A DNA stretch of 64,000 nucleotides from Rhypophila decipiens (lineage: Eukaryota; Ascomycota; Sordariomycetes; Sordariales; Naviculisporaceae). Below are positions 11,405 to 21,042 of this stretch, piece after piece. The stretch spans positions 186,001-250,000 of the forward strand of contig MU858063.1 in NCBI GenBank assembly GCA_033297075.1. Reading direction: 5' to 3'. The notes beneath the pieces are model-generated. The model saw only the letters and a list, made by a program, of their open reading frames with translations, had not been told where the DNA came from and searched no databases. Both the position numbers and the translations under genes were made by a program. Within the stretch, counting starts at the first letter, position 1, and every line of letters starts with the position of its first letter.

Positions 11405-11775
11405 CTAGATGACCTGTTCCATCCACTCGTCGTTCTGGTCTGGCCAGTGTATAGTTCGAGGAAGGCCGGGTCGTTGGGACCATAATACACTGCGGAACCT
11501 GTCATCGTCATCAAAGTCCATCGAACGGCGGTCCTTGCGGCTACCTGCCGGTTTGGCTGATCGTTTCCGCTTTCTCTGGGCGTTGTCAGAGGGATCATCA
11601 AAGAGTTGCAGAAACTCCCTGTCCTGCTCGAGACCAAACCAAGGCTTGTGCTGGGCGTGAGCCGACATGAGCTTGGCGCATTCATGGAAGTAGTATAGCT
11701 TGTCGGACCGCGTGGGCAGCAACGACGAACATTATGCAATCGACCTTGAGGTTCTCCGGACCATGGTACTACGTC
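11405..11775 (-). pseudogene. Glutamine-synthetase-like fragment, frame-broken
   Basis: Reading the minus strand, one frame gives HGPENLKVDCIMFVVAAHAV. After a frame change, the segment HECAKLMSAHAQHKPWFGLE is seen, followed by QDREFLQLFDD and a basic/acidic tail ending at a stop at 11405. The second segment closely resembles the conserved region of eukaryotic glutamine synthetase (HECAKLxEAHxxxxPWFGLEQEY in my memory of fungal enzymes). The following GS core (WPxGGFPxPQGPYYCGVG) is missing. It is therefore a partial or chimeric relic, not a working enzyme. The GS assignment is inference from one motif. Confidence 0.45.
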
Positions 11776-12177
11776 TGAATGTGGATTGATATTGAGGATG
11801 GTGCGTGGACCTTGCTTTTGTAAAAGAACATAAACTATATTAACAATTGTACAACTGATATTCTGATTATGAGGCACTAAACTAAACTCAAACGCCAAAC
11901 CCGCTACAGCCCAAATAATCCCCCCTTCCCTCAAGGGTTTCTCAGGGTGTCTAGCGTCGAGATGGACACTTGGTGCCCCTCGTCTGTCCTGTGACGAAAC
12001 CTGTGGGCTATTTTCTGGCCAGCCTCGCGGACCAACCAACGACAGTGTCTCTTGACCATCCAGGCTGGGCGAGCACGAAGCAGGAGCATCGTACTCAGGT
12101 GTGATGATGGAGGTAACACCCTGGGTGATGGCAGCACCAACAAAGGGGAGCAGAGCGGTGACTGTCGAGAGCTTCAT
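11776..12177 (-). pseudogene. Start of a secreted protein, probably broken
   Basis: An ATG at 12177 begins MKLSTVTALLPFVGAAITQG, a good signal peptide (basic n-region, hydrophobic core, small residues at -3/-1), followed by VTSIITPEYDAPASCSPSLD. The frame stays open far downstream but soon turns into unlikely protein across an AT-rich stretch (11815-11890). The downstream glutamine-synthetase-like pieces are in other frames. It is either the first exon of a spliced secreted-protein gene or a decayed one; I favour decay because no clean splice chain was found. Confidence 0.35.
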
Positions 12178-12277
12178 CTTGACAATGCAGTCGGAAGGAG
12201 GGGGAAAGTGATTGTCGAAAGAGTGTGTGTGACGTGTCAAAAGAGAAGATGGGCTTAATAAACAGGCACCACTACTC

Positions 12278-12970
12278 TCATATACAGGCACCAGTCCAAT
12301 TTGACTTCCGCAATCTTTGACGCAGCATCACCGGCGACCGTGTCTCTTGACACACTCGGGGTGTCGTGCCGTCATCAATCTCGCAGATGGGATCGGCAAT
12401 TGTTGTGGTGATGACTTGTGGTTGTCCATCTGCCAGGGGAACCACCATCGTTGTGGTAAAGATGTCTGTACTGTCAACGCCAGGAGTTAGAACATCATGG
12501 TGGTAGTGTCAAAGCATTGGCAAGACTGGAAGGGCGACATACTGTATACAATAATGATGATACAAAGATCTATCCCAAAAAGATTCCCCAGATCTGGCAC
12601 CACCGCCAACTTCGTACCCTCCTACGTACGTTCCCCATAGGCACAAGTTGGTAGGGACCTTGGGGAGGAGTCGGGCTCTTCGACCACCTGGTCGTCACTG
12701 GTGGGAAGTGACTCGTAAAGGGAAAGACCGATGGCCTGGATGGGAATATTGGGGCTGCCGGGCTGCTTAAGGAACGATCGGAGGATATGAGCGGCGGGAA
12801 ACAACCTCAAGTTGGTCGCGGTATTTCGAGTAATTGTCGAGGTATCGATGTCTAGGAATGCTGTGACCAGAGTTAGTTTCAATTTCCAGCGGCAGGAACA
12901 CATAGCTGACGCAAAAAAGAAACAAAGACAAATCAAGGGCAGACAAACCTGTACTAGTAGTAAAAACCAT
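12278..12970 (-). CDS. Possible three-exon hypothetical gene (146 aa)
   Basis: Exons 12949-12970, 12630-12860 and 12278-12465 join into an open frame of exactly 147 codons including the stop. Intron 1 (12861-12948) has donor GTTTGT and a CTAAC branch point before CACAG. Intron 2 (12466-12629) has donor GTACGT, a TCTAAC branch point and acceptor TACAG. The predicted protein starts MVFTTSTAFLDIDTSTITRN, has a middle part with PAAHILRSFLKQPGSPNIPI, and ends in a Thr-rich segment with two cysteines (VITTTIADPICEIDDGTTP). No family recognised. The start could lie further upstream. Transcript evidence would decide. Confidence 0.35.
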
Positions 12971-14381
12971 GATGATAATGCAAACAGATGAAAGGATAAT
13001 CCAAAAAGTATCCAAATGACGAGTTGGGGGACGCGGTGTCGATTGGTTCGAGGTCGAGGCCGCAGAGCAGCATTGACAGTGTTTGCTGACTTGGAGGTGA
13101 GAGTTGCGGGATGATGGTGGTTCAGGTGTCGTGGAAGATGTTGAGAAGTTTGGACGAACTGGCTAGGTGGGAGAATGGAAATGGATGGTATTTAAGTGGA
13201 AATTTTGGACCGACCAGCCTTGTTTTGCTCCTTCCTTCAGAACATTTTCGGGTATAATACTCACCGAAGGTCACAGGATCGTGATCGAGAGTGGACCTGT
13301 AGCTTACGCCCGAGAGTCTAGGCCAAGGTCCCTGATTCTACCTGCCCTGAGGTCTTTGATCTTGTAATCTAGATCTCTGCCCGGTCATACGACCGCCCTT
13401 ATCTTTGGGGCATCACCTTCAAAGCAGGGCAAGAACCAGCTGGTCTGACGGAAGACTTGCTCAAGTTTGCTGGGGCCCCGGCCCTTACATGTGATATTCT
13501 TTGCCCATTGTATTGTTGCCTGGGTACATGAAGTCAAGGCAGGAACAGTACAGATTTGATCTGTTCCTATGATTTTAGAAAGAACACTCGGCTGGGTCTC
13601 GTAATGAAGCCCGGAAAAGTGACGCCCTTTGGACTCAGCTCCCGACAGAAGGGCAACTGCTGCTGCTTGGTTCAAGATTACTGATCAAGGCAGACACTCC
13701 AGGATTATGTTTCTTTGGCACGATCGTCGCATCCAAGATAACAAACTTGAGATCGGAACCCCCCATCTACGTCAAGTGGTGGTTACTGATGAGCAAGGAG
13801 ACATGACGTGTCAACAATTACAAGTCCATACCTCTCGACACGAGATTCTTGCAAGATCCTAAACAATTCAGACGTTCCTTCAAAGTACAAGATTGAGTCC
13901 AAGTCCAACATTTCTCCTTCTCTCATCACACAGAACAAATGGCTGCGTTCGAGAATAATTTGAGTGGAGGGCCTTCATGTCATCATTCTTCCAGTTCTCT
14001 GGAATAATTATTGTTGATTACATTACATACACCCAACCAACATCTCGTCAGCGTCAATTGATTGTTTGCCTTCAATGGCCGTCGCGACGGGAGGCTCGAC
14101 CTCAGCCCCAAGACAGAGTTTCTTGATCATGTCATGTCCTGTACACCTGGGTTCTTGCACGCACGTGGCTGATCCTCCGCAAAACGATGACTGACATGCT
14201 TGTTCGGATTCGGGTGCTCGCTCGGCAACATAGCTTTTAATGAACCTCCAACTTCTGCCTGCAATAATGCCAGGTGTGTCTCGTGATCCCAGGTTGTAGG
14301 TGCCATGTTGAAATGAGGTGATTGAGTGCAAATTTGATGTCTGCTCGAGAATATGCACCAACGGACTGGCCCCTGATGCAT
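12971..14381. other. Intergenic, no gene recognised
   Basis: Frames up to about 170 codons occur on the minus strand (14023-14541) but have no domain and overlap a relic in another frame. No RNA gene or repeat was seen. Confidence 0.35.
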
Positions 14382-14690
14382 TCAAAAGAGTTGCATCTGC
14401 TGCTGCGCTCTCGTCCGACGGAGTCTGGGCTGAGCTTGGTAGAATAGAGGGTAAGTGCTCTGTATTTCCTTCCCTTTGCCTCGAAGTTCTTGGACGTTTT
14501 GCCGGCTTGGGCTCAGGCTTCCCAGGAAAAAGTGTTCCCACAGGCCGTACTCATGCTCATCTCCCATCTTGATAATTGACACTTTGACAAAAGCATTACG
14601 GCCAAACATCAAGAGACAGCGCTCCAGCCATATCTGTGCGGGAGCTCCAGCTTGAACTTGAGTTCTCCTGGCGTATTGTCGTCCAGGTAC
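14382..14690 (-). pseudogene. 2EXR-like relic
   Basis: The minus-strand frame reads IWLERCLLMFGRNAFVKVSI then IKMGDEHEYGLWEHFF before degenerating into an unlikely tail and a stop at 14382. The first part parallels the MWLERYVCPLFPNIKEMHVL region of the intact 2EXR protein at 5.0-6.1 kb. No matching N-terminal 2EXR segment is found upstream, where the TA-flanked foldback element starts about 100 bp away. Probably a truncated, dead paralogue; the homology is inferred from a short stretch. Confidence 0.35.
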
Positions 14691-14800
14691 AAGCTCGTCG
14701 AGTCGATCAGACTACACGTCGATGGATGGCGCTGTGAAGCTCAACACCGACGATCCCTTCGACGACGATCAAAACTTCCTCTCCAAAAAAAAAGCTTTTA

Positions 14801-14970
14801 CTAGCTAAGAGCCTCCGAACCAAGTTCTCACCAACAGCTTACACTCACTCCAAGAAACAGGTACAGCAGGCACGCATAAGTTTGCGAAAGTACTTACGTG
14901 TCTGCTGTACCAGTTTCTTGAAGTGAGTATAGGCAGGTGTTGAGAACTTGGCTCGGAGGCTCTCAGCCAG
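14801..14970. mobile_element. 170-bp foldback/MITE-like element with TA flanks
   Basis: Two arms of about 75 bp are near-perfect reverse complements around a short loop (about 14876-14895). Starting inward from each TA, the left arm reads CTAGCTAAGAGCCTCCGAAC and the right arm, complemented, reads CTGGCTGAGAGCCTCCGAGC; similarity continues through the GTACAGCAG(G/A)CACG stretch. Both ends are bordered by TA (14799-14800 and 14971-14972), consistent with a TA target duplication as made by Tc1/mariner-type transposases. There is no coding capacity. The right end sits directly against the 3' end of the tRNA-like gene at 14973. Confidence 0.75.
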
Positions 14971-14972
14971 TA

Positions 14973-15089
14973 GGCCCCCGAGCGGAATAGAACCGCCGAC
15001 CTCGGAAGCGCTGATGATTCAGTTTCGAACAGAGTTTGGCGTGTGAAATATAAGCGCTGTCCATGCTCTGACCACTGAGCTACGGGGGC
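14973..15089 (-). tRNA. tRNA-like gene, copy A (117 nt, atypical)
   Basis: On the minus strand a 7-bp acceptor stem (GCCCCCG with CGGGGGC), a D arm (GCTC...GAGC, A box TAGCTCAGTGG) and a T arm with B box GGTTCTATTCC are clear. Between them lies a long anticodon region with about 40 extra nucleotides. The pairing TGGA(C)AGCG with CGCTTCC makes an over-long stem with a bulge, and T33 cannot be placed in a normal loop, so the anticodon is not assignable. It may be an intron-bearing tRNA, a pseudogene, or a tRNA-derived element. A TATATA element lies about 50 bp upstream. No T-run terminator follows before the adjacent foldback element. Sister copy at 57383-57521. Confidence 0.45.
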
Positions 15090-15137
15090 TTATCCTTTTT
15101 GTGGCTTATTTGGTATTGGGTATGGTTGAAAGTTGAA

Positions 15138-15143
15138 TATATA
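15138..15143 (-). promoter_or_regulatory. Conserved TATATA upstream of tRNA-like copy A
   Basis: The flank 5' of both tRNA-like copies shares two blocks: a CCACAAAAAG block just before the gene and a GGGTATAT block about 50 bp upstream. This is the position expected for TFIIIB-associated TATA elements of fungal Pol III genes. The shared flank is seen directly; the promoter role is inferred. Confidence 0.45.
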
Positions 15144-15832
15144 CCCCTTTGGGACATGACAGGAGAAGGTTTTGTATGGTGGGGATACAGGCGTTGATGG
15201 TCCAGTGTCATGAAGAATTGGAAGTGCGGAAGAGGGCATTGGTGGCGTAACTCGGACCATGAGCGCTGTCATCGAAAAATCTCAACGTGAAGCCGACGGT
15301 TGCAGAGCTGGTTTTTCTTGCAACCCTTGGTTTAAACTACGGCGTGTGCCATGTAGTATTGCCTCGACCCGCGAGTACTATTCTCAAGTAAATCTTGGAT
15401 TGTCTATTATACATGATCAAGCCGGTGTTTGACCGCCTGGCGTTGTACATGAGAATGAAAATCCTCCAAGTTCCGGCTTGTTTGTGTGTTTGAGTACATG
15501 TAAGTGACCTATGATACATGTATGTGACAGGATACACTGAGCTCGTCAACGGTGTCCTCTCTTACAGACCCGCATATATCTCTGATATTTTGACAAACAA
15601 GAAGATCGTCGCAACCGTGATAGGCTGCTCGTGTTCAAGGAAGCCCATGGCAGGGAGACCTTTGTTCCAAAATGATCCATTATGGGCAGTGAAAGGACCT
15701 TTGATCGACTAGGTAAGTGTTGGTCATGACTCCCGTGCTTGATTTTGTTCTGCGGATATTTCTTCGAAAGATCGGATGAATCAGGCATGGCCAACTCTGA
15801 GGATCCGTCTGCCAGGCTCCCAGGACCGGCAA
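15144..15832. other. Intergenic, no gene recognised
   Basis: Short frames only. Confidence 0.35.
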
Positions 15833-16249
15833 TCAAGTGTTGTGGACCTTACTTGAGCCCGAAACCAAGGTCCCACAAATTCCGTTCTGGTAAATCTTCT
15901 TGCGGCGCCTGGCCTGTCTCCAAAGGGTTTCGAAGGTAACGACCTTAACAGTAGCCACGGATCGGCTAGGAACGCGCGCATCGACATAGTCGTTGATTTC
16001 GTCGCGTGACGCGTTATTGGCGCGTCGTCGACGGGACCCACTTTTACCCCTGAATGTTGTTCTGGACAGACCAGAGTAGGAAAAACTCCAAAAGTTTGCC
16101 CCAAGAACTGCAGAGATGAGTCCCAGAAGGGTTCCTGGTCGTAAGTAGACAGGATCTGGAAGCTCGTCGACATGAGGTGACAGCAGCGGCCTTGACTGGA
16201 GGTCTAGTCTGGCCTGGTGTCTGCGCTTCAACATGCCCCGACGAGACAT
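15833..16249 (-). CDS. Uncertain ORF downstream of the Zn2Cys6 gene (138 aa)
   Basis: An ATG at 16249 opens a frame of about 138 codons with the segments LRPGTLLGLISAVLGANFWS and a basic region (KSGSRRRRANNASRDEIND). A plausible splice donor (TCAAG|GTAAGG) occurs near its end, so it might continue into another exon. It begins only 58 bp past the stop of the transcription-factor gene on the same strand, and two other frames are also long here. It may simply be 3' untranslated sequence. No family recognised. Confidence 0.22.
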   Translation of the reverse strand: MSRRGMLKRRHQARLDLQSRPLLSPHVDELPDPVYLRPGTLLGLISAVLGANFWSFSYSGLSRTTFRGKSGSRRRRANNASRDEINDYVDARVPSRSVATVKVVTFETLWRQARRRKKIYQNGICGTLVSGSSKVHNT

Positions 16250-16306
16250 TGATTCCAAGACAATTTGCCCTCAAAGGCAATCCCAAGATCAGGCCGGATC
16301 GATCCA

Positions 16307-19300
16307 TCAGAAGCCATACCCCCCACCCATCCCATCCAGCGCAGCAGCCCCAGCCGTAGCACCCGGTCCAGGAAGATACCACTGTCCCGGCGCCGCAGGA
16401 TGCCCATCTTGTGTTTGTCCCTGCTGCTGCTGTGATCCATACCCACTCCCAGTCGCTCCTCTCCCCTGACCTTGTCCACCAGTAGGGCCCGGTCCCATAC
16501 CAGTGTTCAAAGCAGACATACCATCAAGCCCATACCCCATCATCCCCATCATCACGCCGCCAAAGACGCCATCCGTGGAGGTCAACCCGCCCAGCGTAAG
16601 ATCCATCGCATGGGCGAAACCATCCGCCATATTGGCATATTCCGAAAAGTCTGGCGTGAACATGGACACGTTTTCAAGCCAGTGTAGGGAGTTCGCTGAT
16701 GCTGCCGCGGAAGAAGTAGTCGCTGTCCCGCCTCCCGAGGTGGTAGTATTCGTACCGTTGTTGTTCGCCTGATCGGCAGCATGAGCAGCGGCGACGGTAG
16801 CAGCTGCCTCGGCCGCGCCAGCGGGGTCAAACACAAACGCCGAGGTTCTTCCCGTCCAAGGGGCCCGATGCGGGTTGATATTCGAGCTGGTCGTGCTGGC
16901 TGATGCCGAGGCGGCCAACAAGTCGGATATGTTACTCCCTGTTGGTCTTGACGAAGGTGCAGGTGTGTTATTCGCCGACGTGGCGATCTCGCTGAGCAAC
17001 TGGAGCGGTGTGTTCGCGGTAGAGGTATACTCCTGCTGCTGCTGCTGGGACGCTGACAATCTATGTCGTTCAGGCATTGATGGGAGTTCCTGTCCCTCCA
17101 ACTCGCGCAACAGATTCCCAGGGCCCGGTGTATTCGTCCTCGTCCCAGGTTTGTCACCCCCCTGCTGACCCTTCTGCTTCTGAAACCAGCTCCGGAGCAT
17201 GACCAACACCACCAAGAACTTACTAGCCGGTCTGCTCCGATCATCAGCAGCCGTAGCGCCAAACTTATCGAGCAGCGCCTCGAGATGACTCTCAACCTTC
17301 ATATTGTCCTTGTTAATCACCCGTCCCAGCTCGCTCTTCGGTGAACTCGCGGCAAAATAAATCTTCATCAGCACGACAACCGCATACGCAACCCGGACAA
17401 AGTTGAAGACCGGCAGGCACCGGATACTCGACACGTCCAGACTCAAGAACGTCTCAAAGATGCCGTCCACCGCGCTAAGACAAGCAGACATGGCGTTAAT
17501 ATGTGCGCTCGTAAGCGGGGCATCGGATCCCAGTCCATTCCCATTCGTATTGCCATCCTCCTCGCCCTGCCTCTGTGGTCCAGCCCCCGGAGAAAAATCC
17601 TCCGAAAACTCGCCACTAGTAGCAATCTCATGCATATAAAGATTCAGCACATGAAACGTCATCTTCAGGCTCGGCTGCATCTTCTCCTTGGGCACACTCT
17701 GCACATGCCTCTCTAGCTCTCTCTCAAACCCCTTGAGAGCATATTGCGTCCTCGGCTCCGATATATTCGGCGTGCTGGCAGGATCATCCATGCTGAATTG
17801 GATACCCACATCCTCGGCAAGACGATGTGCCCAGATTAGTTGACAGAAATATCCATCTGTTGGCGCTGCGTCGGGACTGCTCTCTAGGACGTCTACGCAC
17901 TCGGCCATGAAGGGCGTCCAGCGGATGAGGTTTGGTCTGTGCAGCGCCATGGACGAGTTGGTCGCGAGGAAGTAGCAGGTTAGCCAGGCGCGGCGGGCTT
18001 CGAGCGTGGTGGGGTCTTCCATGGGTCGTTTGCGCAAGGGGTGGTCGCGCCAGTGGATGGGTAGGTGTTTCCTGAAGCCACCCTTGAACTGCTTCTTGTT
18101 GCCGAGCCCGAGGTCAATAGCCATAACTGCTGCGATGTGTAGAAGCTGGTAGAACTTGAGCTCTTCGAAATGTTCGGGCGGGTAGTACCAGATTACGGCT
18201 ACTTGGAGGGCTTGTACAAGCTCGAGGGACTTGGAGCCCGTGACGATTACTTTTTCGGCAAAGACTTGCATCAGCTCGCTGGTCAGGGTTCGCTGGAGGT
18301 GTGGAAAGTTGGATGATGCTGTGGCCATGATGGCTAGGAAGAGAGTGGGCTTGGAACGGCGGAGTTCGGCAGCTGTCATGTTGGAGGGAAAGACTACGCC
18401 GGGGAGATGGGGCGCCATTTGGTCTGTGTAGCGGGCGAAGAACTCGCAGGCTTGGAGCATAGTCAAGAGGCCCCGGTCGACGATATCGGGTTGGTCGGCA
18501 TTGAGGGCTCGAGGCTGCGGGGTGGACGTCGAGGACGGGTCCCGGACTTCGTTAGGAACTGCATCACCATATTTTCGCTTTTGGCCGGCTGTGCTAGTAA
18601 TTGGGGGAAGAACATTGGCCTGATGGTAGTCATGGTTTACGCCGCTACCTGGAGCATACGAAGACGATGATCGTTGAGAGGGCCCTGAGGGCTGGGAAGT
18701 TGGGTACTGCGTCCACTCCCGCTGAGCACTCGGTGCAGAGGCATATCTACCAAGCGTAGCATCACTCTCAGTTCGACTATGAGATGCCGTCCTAGAAGTG
18801 CTCGACGAAGGGGCAATCGGCTGGGCACGGGACAAGGTCGGCGAACGAGTGTTGCTCGCCGGTTGTGGGAGAGGACTCGGGGCGATAGCAGGTGACGAGA
18901 CAGCGGCCCCCGTACTGCCCCGAGTAGCGTGTAAGCTCGCCGTGAGAGCATCAATCTTCTTTTCCAGCTCTGCCACACGATTATCCGTCTTCTTCTGCCT
19001 CTTGCGGGTCGGCTGGGTCACGACGCAGGCCCGGTTTGCCTTGGCACATCGCTTGCAAGGACCGTCGGGGTTGGCTGGTTCGGGCTCGCAGCGCACTTTG
19101 AGGCCACGGCAGCTCTCGCACGCGCGTGGCTTCTTCGCATCGGCGTCGTTGGGTGTGCTATCCAAGGTATGTGTGGGATCAGCATGGGCAGCGTAGCCCC
19201 CCGCGGGGGTGGACGGAGTCAAGGAGGCCGAATCGCCGGGCGAGAACTCTGAGACGGGTCCGCCATGTTGGCTGGACTGCTGTGCTGACTGCTGTGGCGC

Positions 19301-19672
19301 CGGTGGGTGCTGATGGGCACTTGCTTGAGCATCGGCTCTAGCCTGAGCCTGGGCCTGAGAATATTGTTGGGCTTGTGACTGCGAAGGCTGATGCTGTGGG
19401 TGGGGCTGCCATGCCGCAGTGGGCGCGGGTGGCGGCTGCTGTTGTTGGGACGGAGAGTGATTCTGATACTGTCGACGACTCAGGAGCTGCTGTGGCTGCT
19501 GCTGGTGGCCTTGGACCGGCGACGCCGCTGAGCGCGATGATGGAGATGCCGACGCCGATGCTGCTGCTGTTCCGGGAGTGCTAGTACTAGACTTGGCACC
19601 ATGATGGACGGGCTTGTCGGATAGCTCGCCTCGGAGCCGCGGATCGACCAGTTGCTCGGCGCTTGCCTCCAT
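16307..19672 (-). CDS. Zn2Cys6 fungal-specific transcription factor (1121 aa)
   Basis: Single long exon from ATG 19672. Residues 1-180 are Gln/Pro/Ser/Ala-rich. The binuclear zinc cluster is at C185-x2-C188-x6-C195-x10-C206-x2-C209-x6-C216, all six cysteines present. A basic linker (PTRKRQKKTDNR) and a short dimerisation coil (VAELEKKIDALTASL) follow, the arrangement seen in Leu3/War1-type regulators. The middle (about 400-650) resembles the fungal transcription-factor homology domain (YYPPEHFEELKFYQLLHIAA; RRAWLTCYFLATNSSMALHR). The C-terminal third is low-complexity, Ala/Ser/Gly/Gln-rich and likely activating. It acts in the nucleus as a sequence-specific DNA-binding regulator; the target pathway cannot be read from sequence, and the Leu3/War1 resemblance is inference. 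Confidence 0.9.
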   Translation of the reverse strand: MEASAEQLVDPRLRGELSDKPVHHGAKSSTSTPGTAAASASASPSSRSAASPVQGHQQQPQQLLSRRQYQNHSPSQQQQPPPAPTAAWQPHPQHQPSQSQAQQYSQAQAQARADAQASAHQHPPAPQQSAQQSSQHGGPVSEFSPGDSASLTPSTPAGGYAAHADPTHTLDSTPNDADAKKPRACESCRGLKVRCEPEPANPDGPCKRCAKANRACVVTQPTRKRQKKTDNRVAELEKKIDALTASLHATRGSTGAAVSSPAIAPSPLPQPASNTRSPTLSRAQPIAPSSSTSRTASHSRTESDATLGRYASAPSAQREWTQYPTSQPSGPSQRSSSSYAPGSGVNHDYHQANVLPPITSTAGQKRKYGDAVPNEVRDPSSTSTPQPRALNADQPDIVDRGLLTMLQACEFFARYTDQMAPHLPGVVFPSNMTAAELRRSKPTLFLAIMATASSNFPHLQRTLTSELMQVFAEKVIVTGSKSLELVQALQVAVIWYYPPEHFEELKFYQLLHIAAVMAIDLGLGNKKQFKGGFRKHLPIHWRDHPLRKRPMEDPTTLEARRAWLTCYFLATNSSMALHRPNLIRWTPFMAECVDVLESSPDAAPTDGYFCQLIWAHRLAEDVGIQFSMDDPASTPNISEPRTQYALKGFERELERHVQSVPKEKMQPSLKMTFHVLNLYMHEIATSGEFSEDFSPGAGPQRQGEEDGNTNGNGLGSDAPLTSAHINAMSACLSAVDGIFETFLSLDVSSIRCLPVFNFVRVAYAVVVLMKIYFAASSPKSELGRVINKDNMKVESHLEALLDKFGATAADDRSRPASKFLVVLVMLRSWFQKQKGQQGGDKPGTRTNTPGPGNLLRELEGQELPSMPERHRLSASQQQQQEYTSTANTPLQLLSEIATSANNTPAPSSRPTGSNISDLLAASASASTTSSNINPHRAPWTGRTSAFVFDPAGAAEAAATVAAAHAADQANNNGTNTTTSGGGTATTSSAAASANSLHWLENVSMFTPDFSEYANMADGFAHAMDLTLGGLTSTDGVFGGVMMGMMGYGLDGMSALNTGMGPGPTGGQGQGRGATGSGYGSQQQQGQTQDGHPAAPGQWYLPGPGATAGAAALDGMGGGYGF

Positions 19673-21042
19673 TGAAAAGACAAGCGTTACAGTTTTATCT
19701 TGTGTGCATAAGGAGTCCGAAAAGGTAAAATCACACTATAGTACAAGTGCTCGACAAAGTACGAAAGCTACTGGCTGGCGATGTCCACGACGGGGCTTGA
19801 AGTTCCCGACTTTCCGATTTCTGTCAGGCGAGTGATGTCGGTGGACAGTAGCCTGCGGATTGCCAAGGGCCGAAACGTCCGTGTGGCTGATTCTAAACTG
19901 TGATGTGGACAAGAAATGGTGTAGAACGGGGGAGGGCTTAGGAGGGTGCTCGGAATTTACGCATACTACCCCGTAATAGGGTCACTAAGTGGCGAGAGTG
20001 CCATATTATTTTGTGTGAATGAATGTGGGTCTGTGCACGGCAGGCTGAGCTTCCGCCGACTGCCGCCCCTTTGGTCTGGACCACATCTTCGAGTAATATT
20101 CATCAGTAACTCCTCTGTATAAACACTCCGGTTTACCGGCCAGTATGATCTGTGAACCGGAGATAATTCATGAGATAAAGATCAGAAGAAAGCATGTTAG
20201 CAATAATGCATGAGGTCAGCGTGGCGTCTGCCCGTAGCGGTGTGAATTCTCGTCCGTTTCTTTCCTGGTGATCATTTTCAGTGTCCCTCGTCCTGGAGAT
20301 ACGAAGGTGAGCGGTAAGAGCACATGTCAAATTTAATAGACCATTTGACGTTACGGGCCTTGATCGGTTTGCACTTTGAATATTTCCTCGTGCTCATATG
20401 ATTGGCAAGGGCCATTCTCAAGAATTGAACAAAGCAGGTATGCAAGAGTCATTAAGTAGCAGAGTAGGTATAAGAAGATCATTATGGTAAAATGGGTATG
20501 TATTGACAGAACTGGACGCTCAGAAGAGTTGTGAATACTCCGTACGTTAAGTAAATAGGTATAATAATGCATGCTATTTTGTCGCTTCAATTTTCTTCCG
20601 ATTCAAATTCCGAAACCGAACAAAGTGACTTGGTCGAAAAATAATAAGGAATGGTATCTTTGCTTGCAAACAACATGGTGGAATCAAATACATATGGTAT
20701 GAACCGAAACAAGAGTAAAAAAAACTTAGAACCATAAAAAGAAGGGTATGATTGAATATTAAGCACAAAAAAAAAAGCCATATGAGGGTTCAAACCCATG
20801 AGCATACCCACCAAACTTGAAGCATATTCGAGTATATCCGACCAAAAAAAAAAGGATGCGAACGAAGCTGATTCACAAGTCTGTGTGCAAATCCTTCCAA
20901 GTCTTTCGAGTTAACCCAGCAGCGGTCTCTCCTCGTCGATATCGCCATCCGAGTCCTCATCGTCCCCTTGTCGCGGTCGTAGTCGCAACAGTTGCAGAAA
21001 GCCGCTCCAAATGGCCGCCATGAACAGAATCAGACCAGTCCA
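19673..21042. other. Intergenic between two minus-strand genes
   Basis: This holds the presumed promoter of the Zn2Cys6 gene on the left and the 3' flank of the RhoGAP gene on the right, which is A/T-rich with several A-runs. No gene recognised. Confidence 0.45.

Noticed and set aside
20770..20800. B-box-like palindrome GGGTTCAAACCC as a tRNA
   Set aside because: No matching acceptor stem or A box within reach on either strand.
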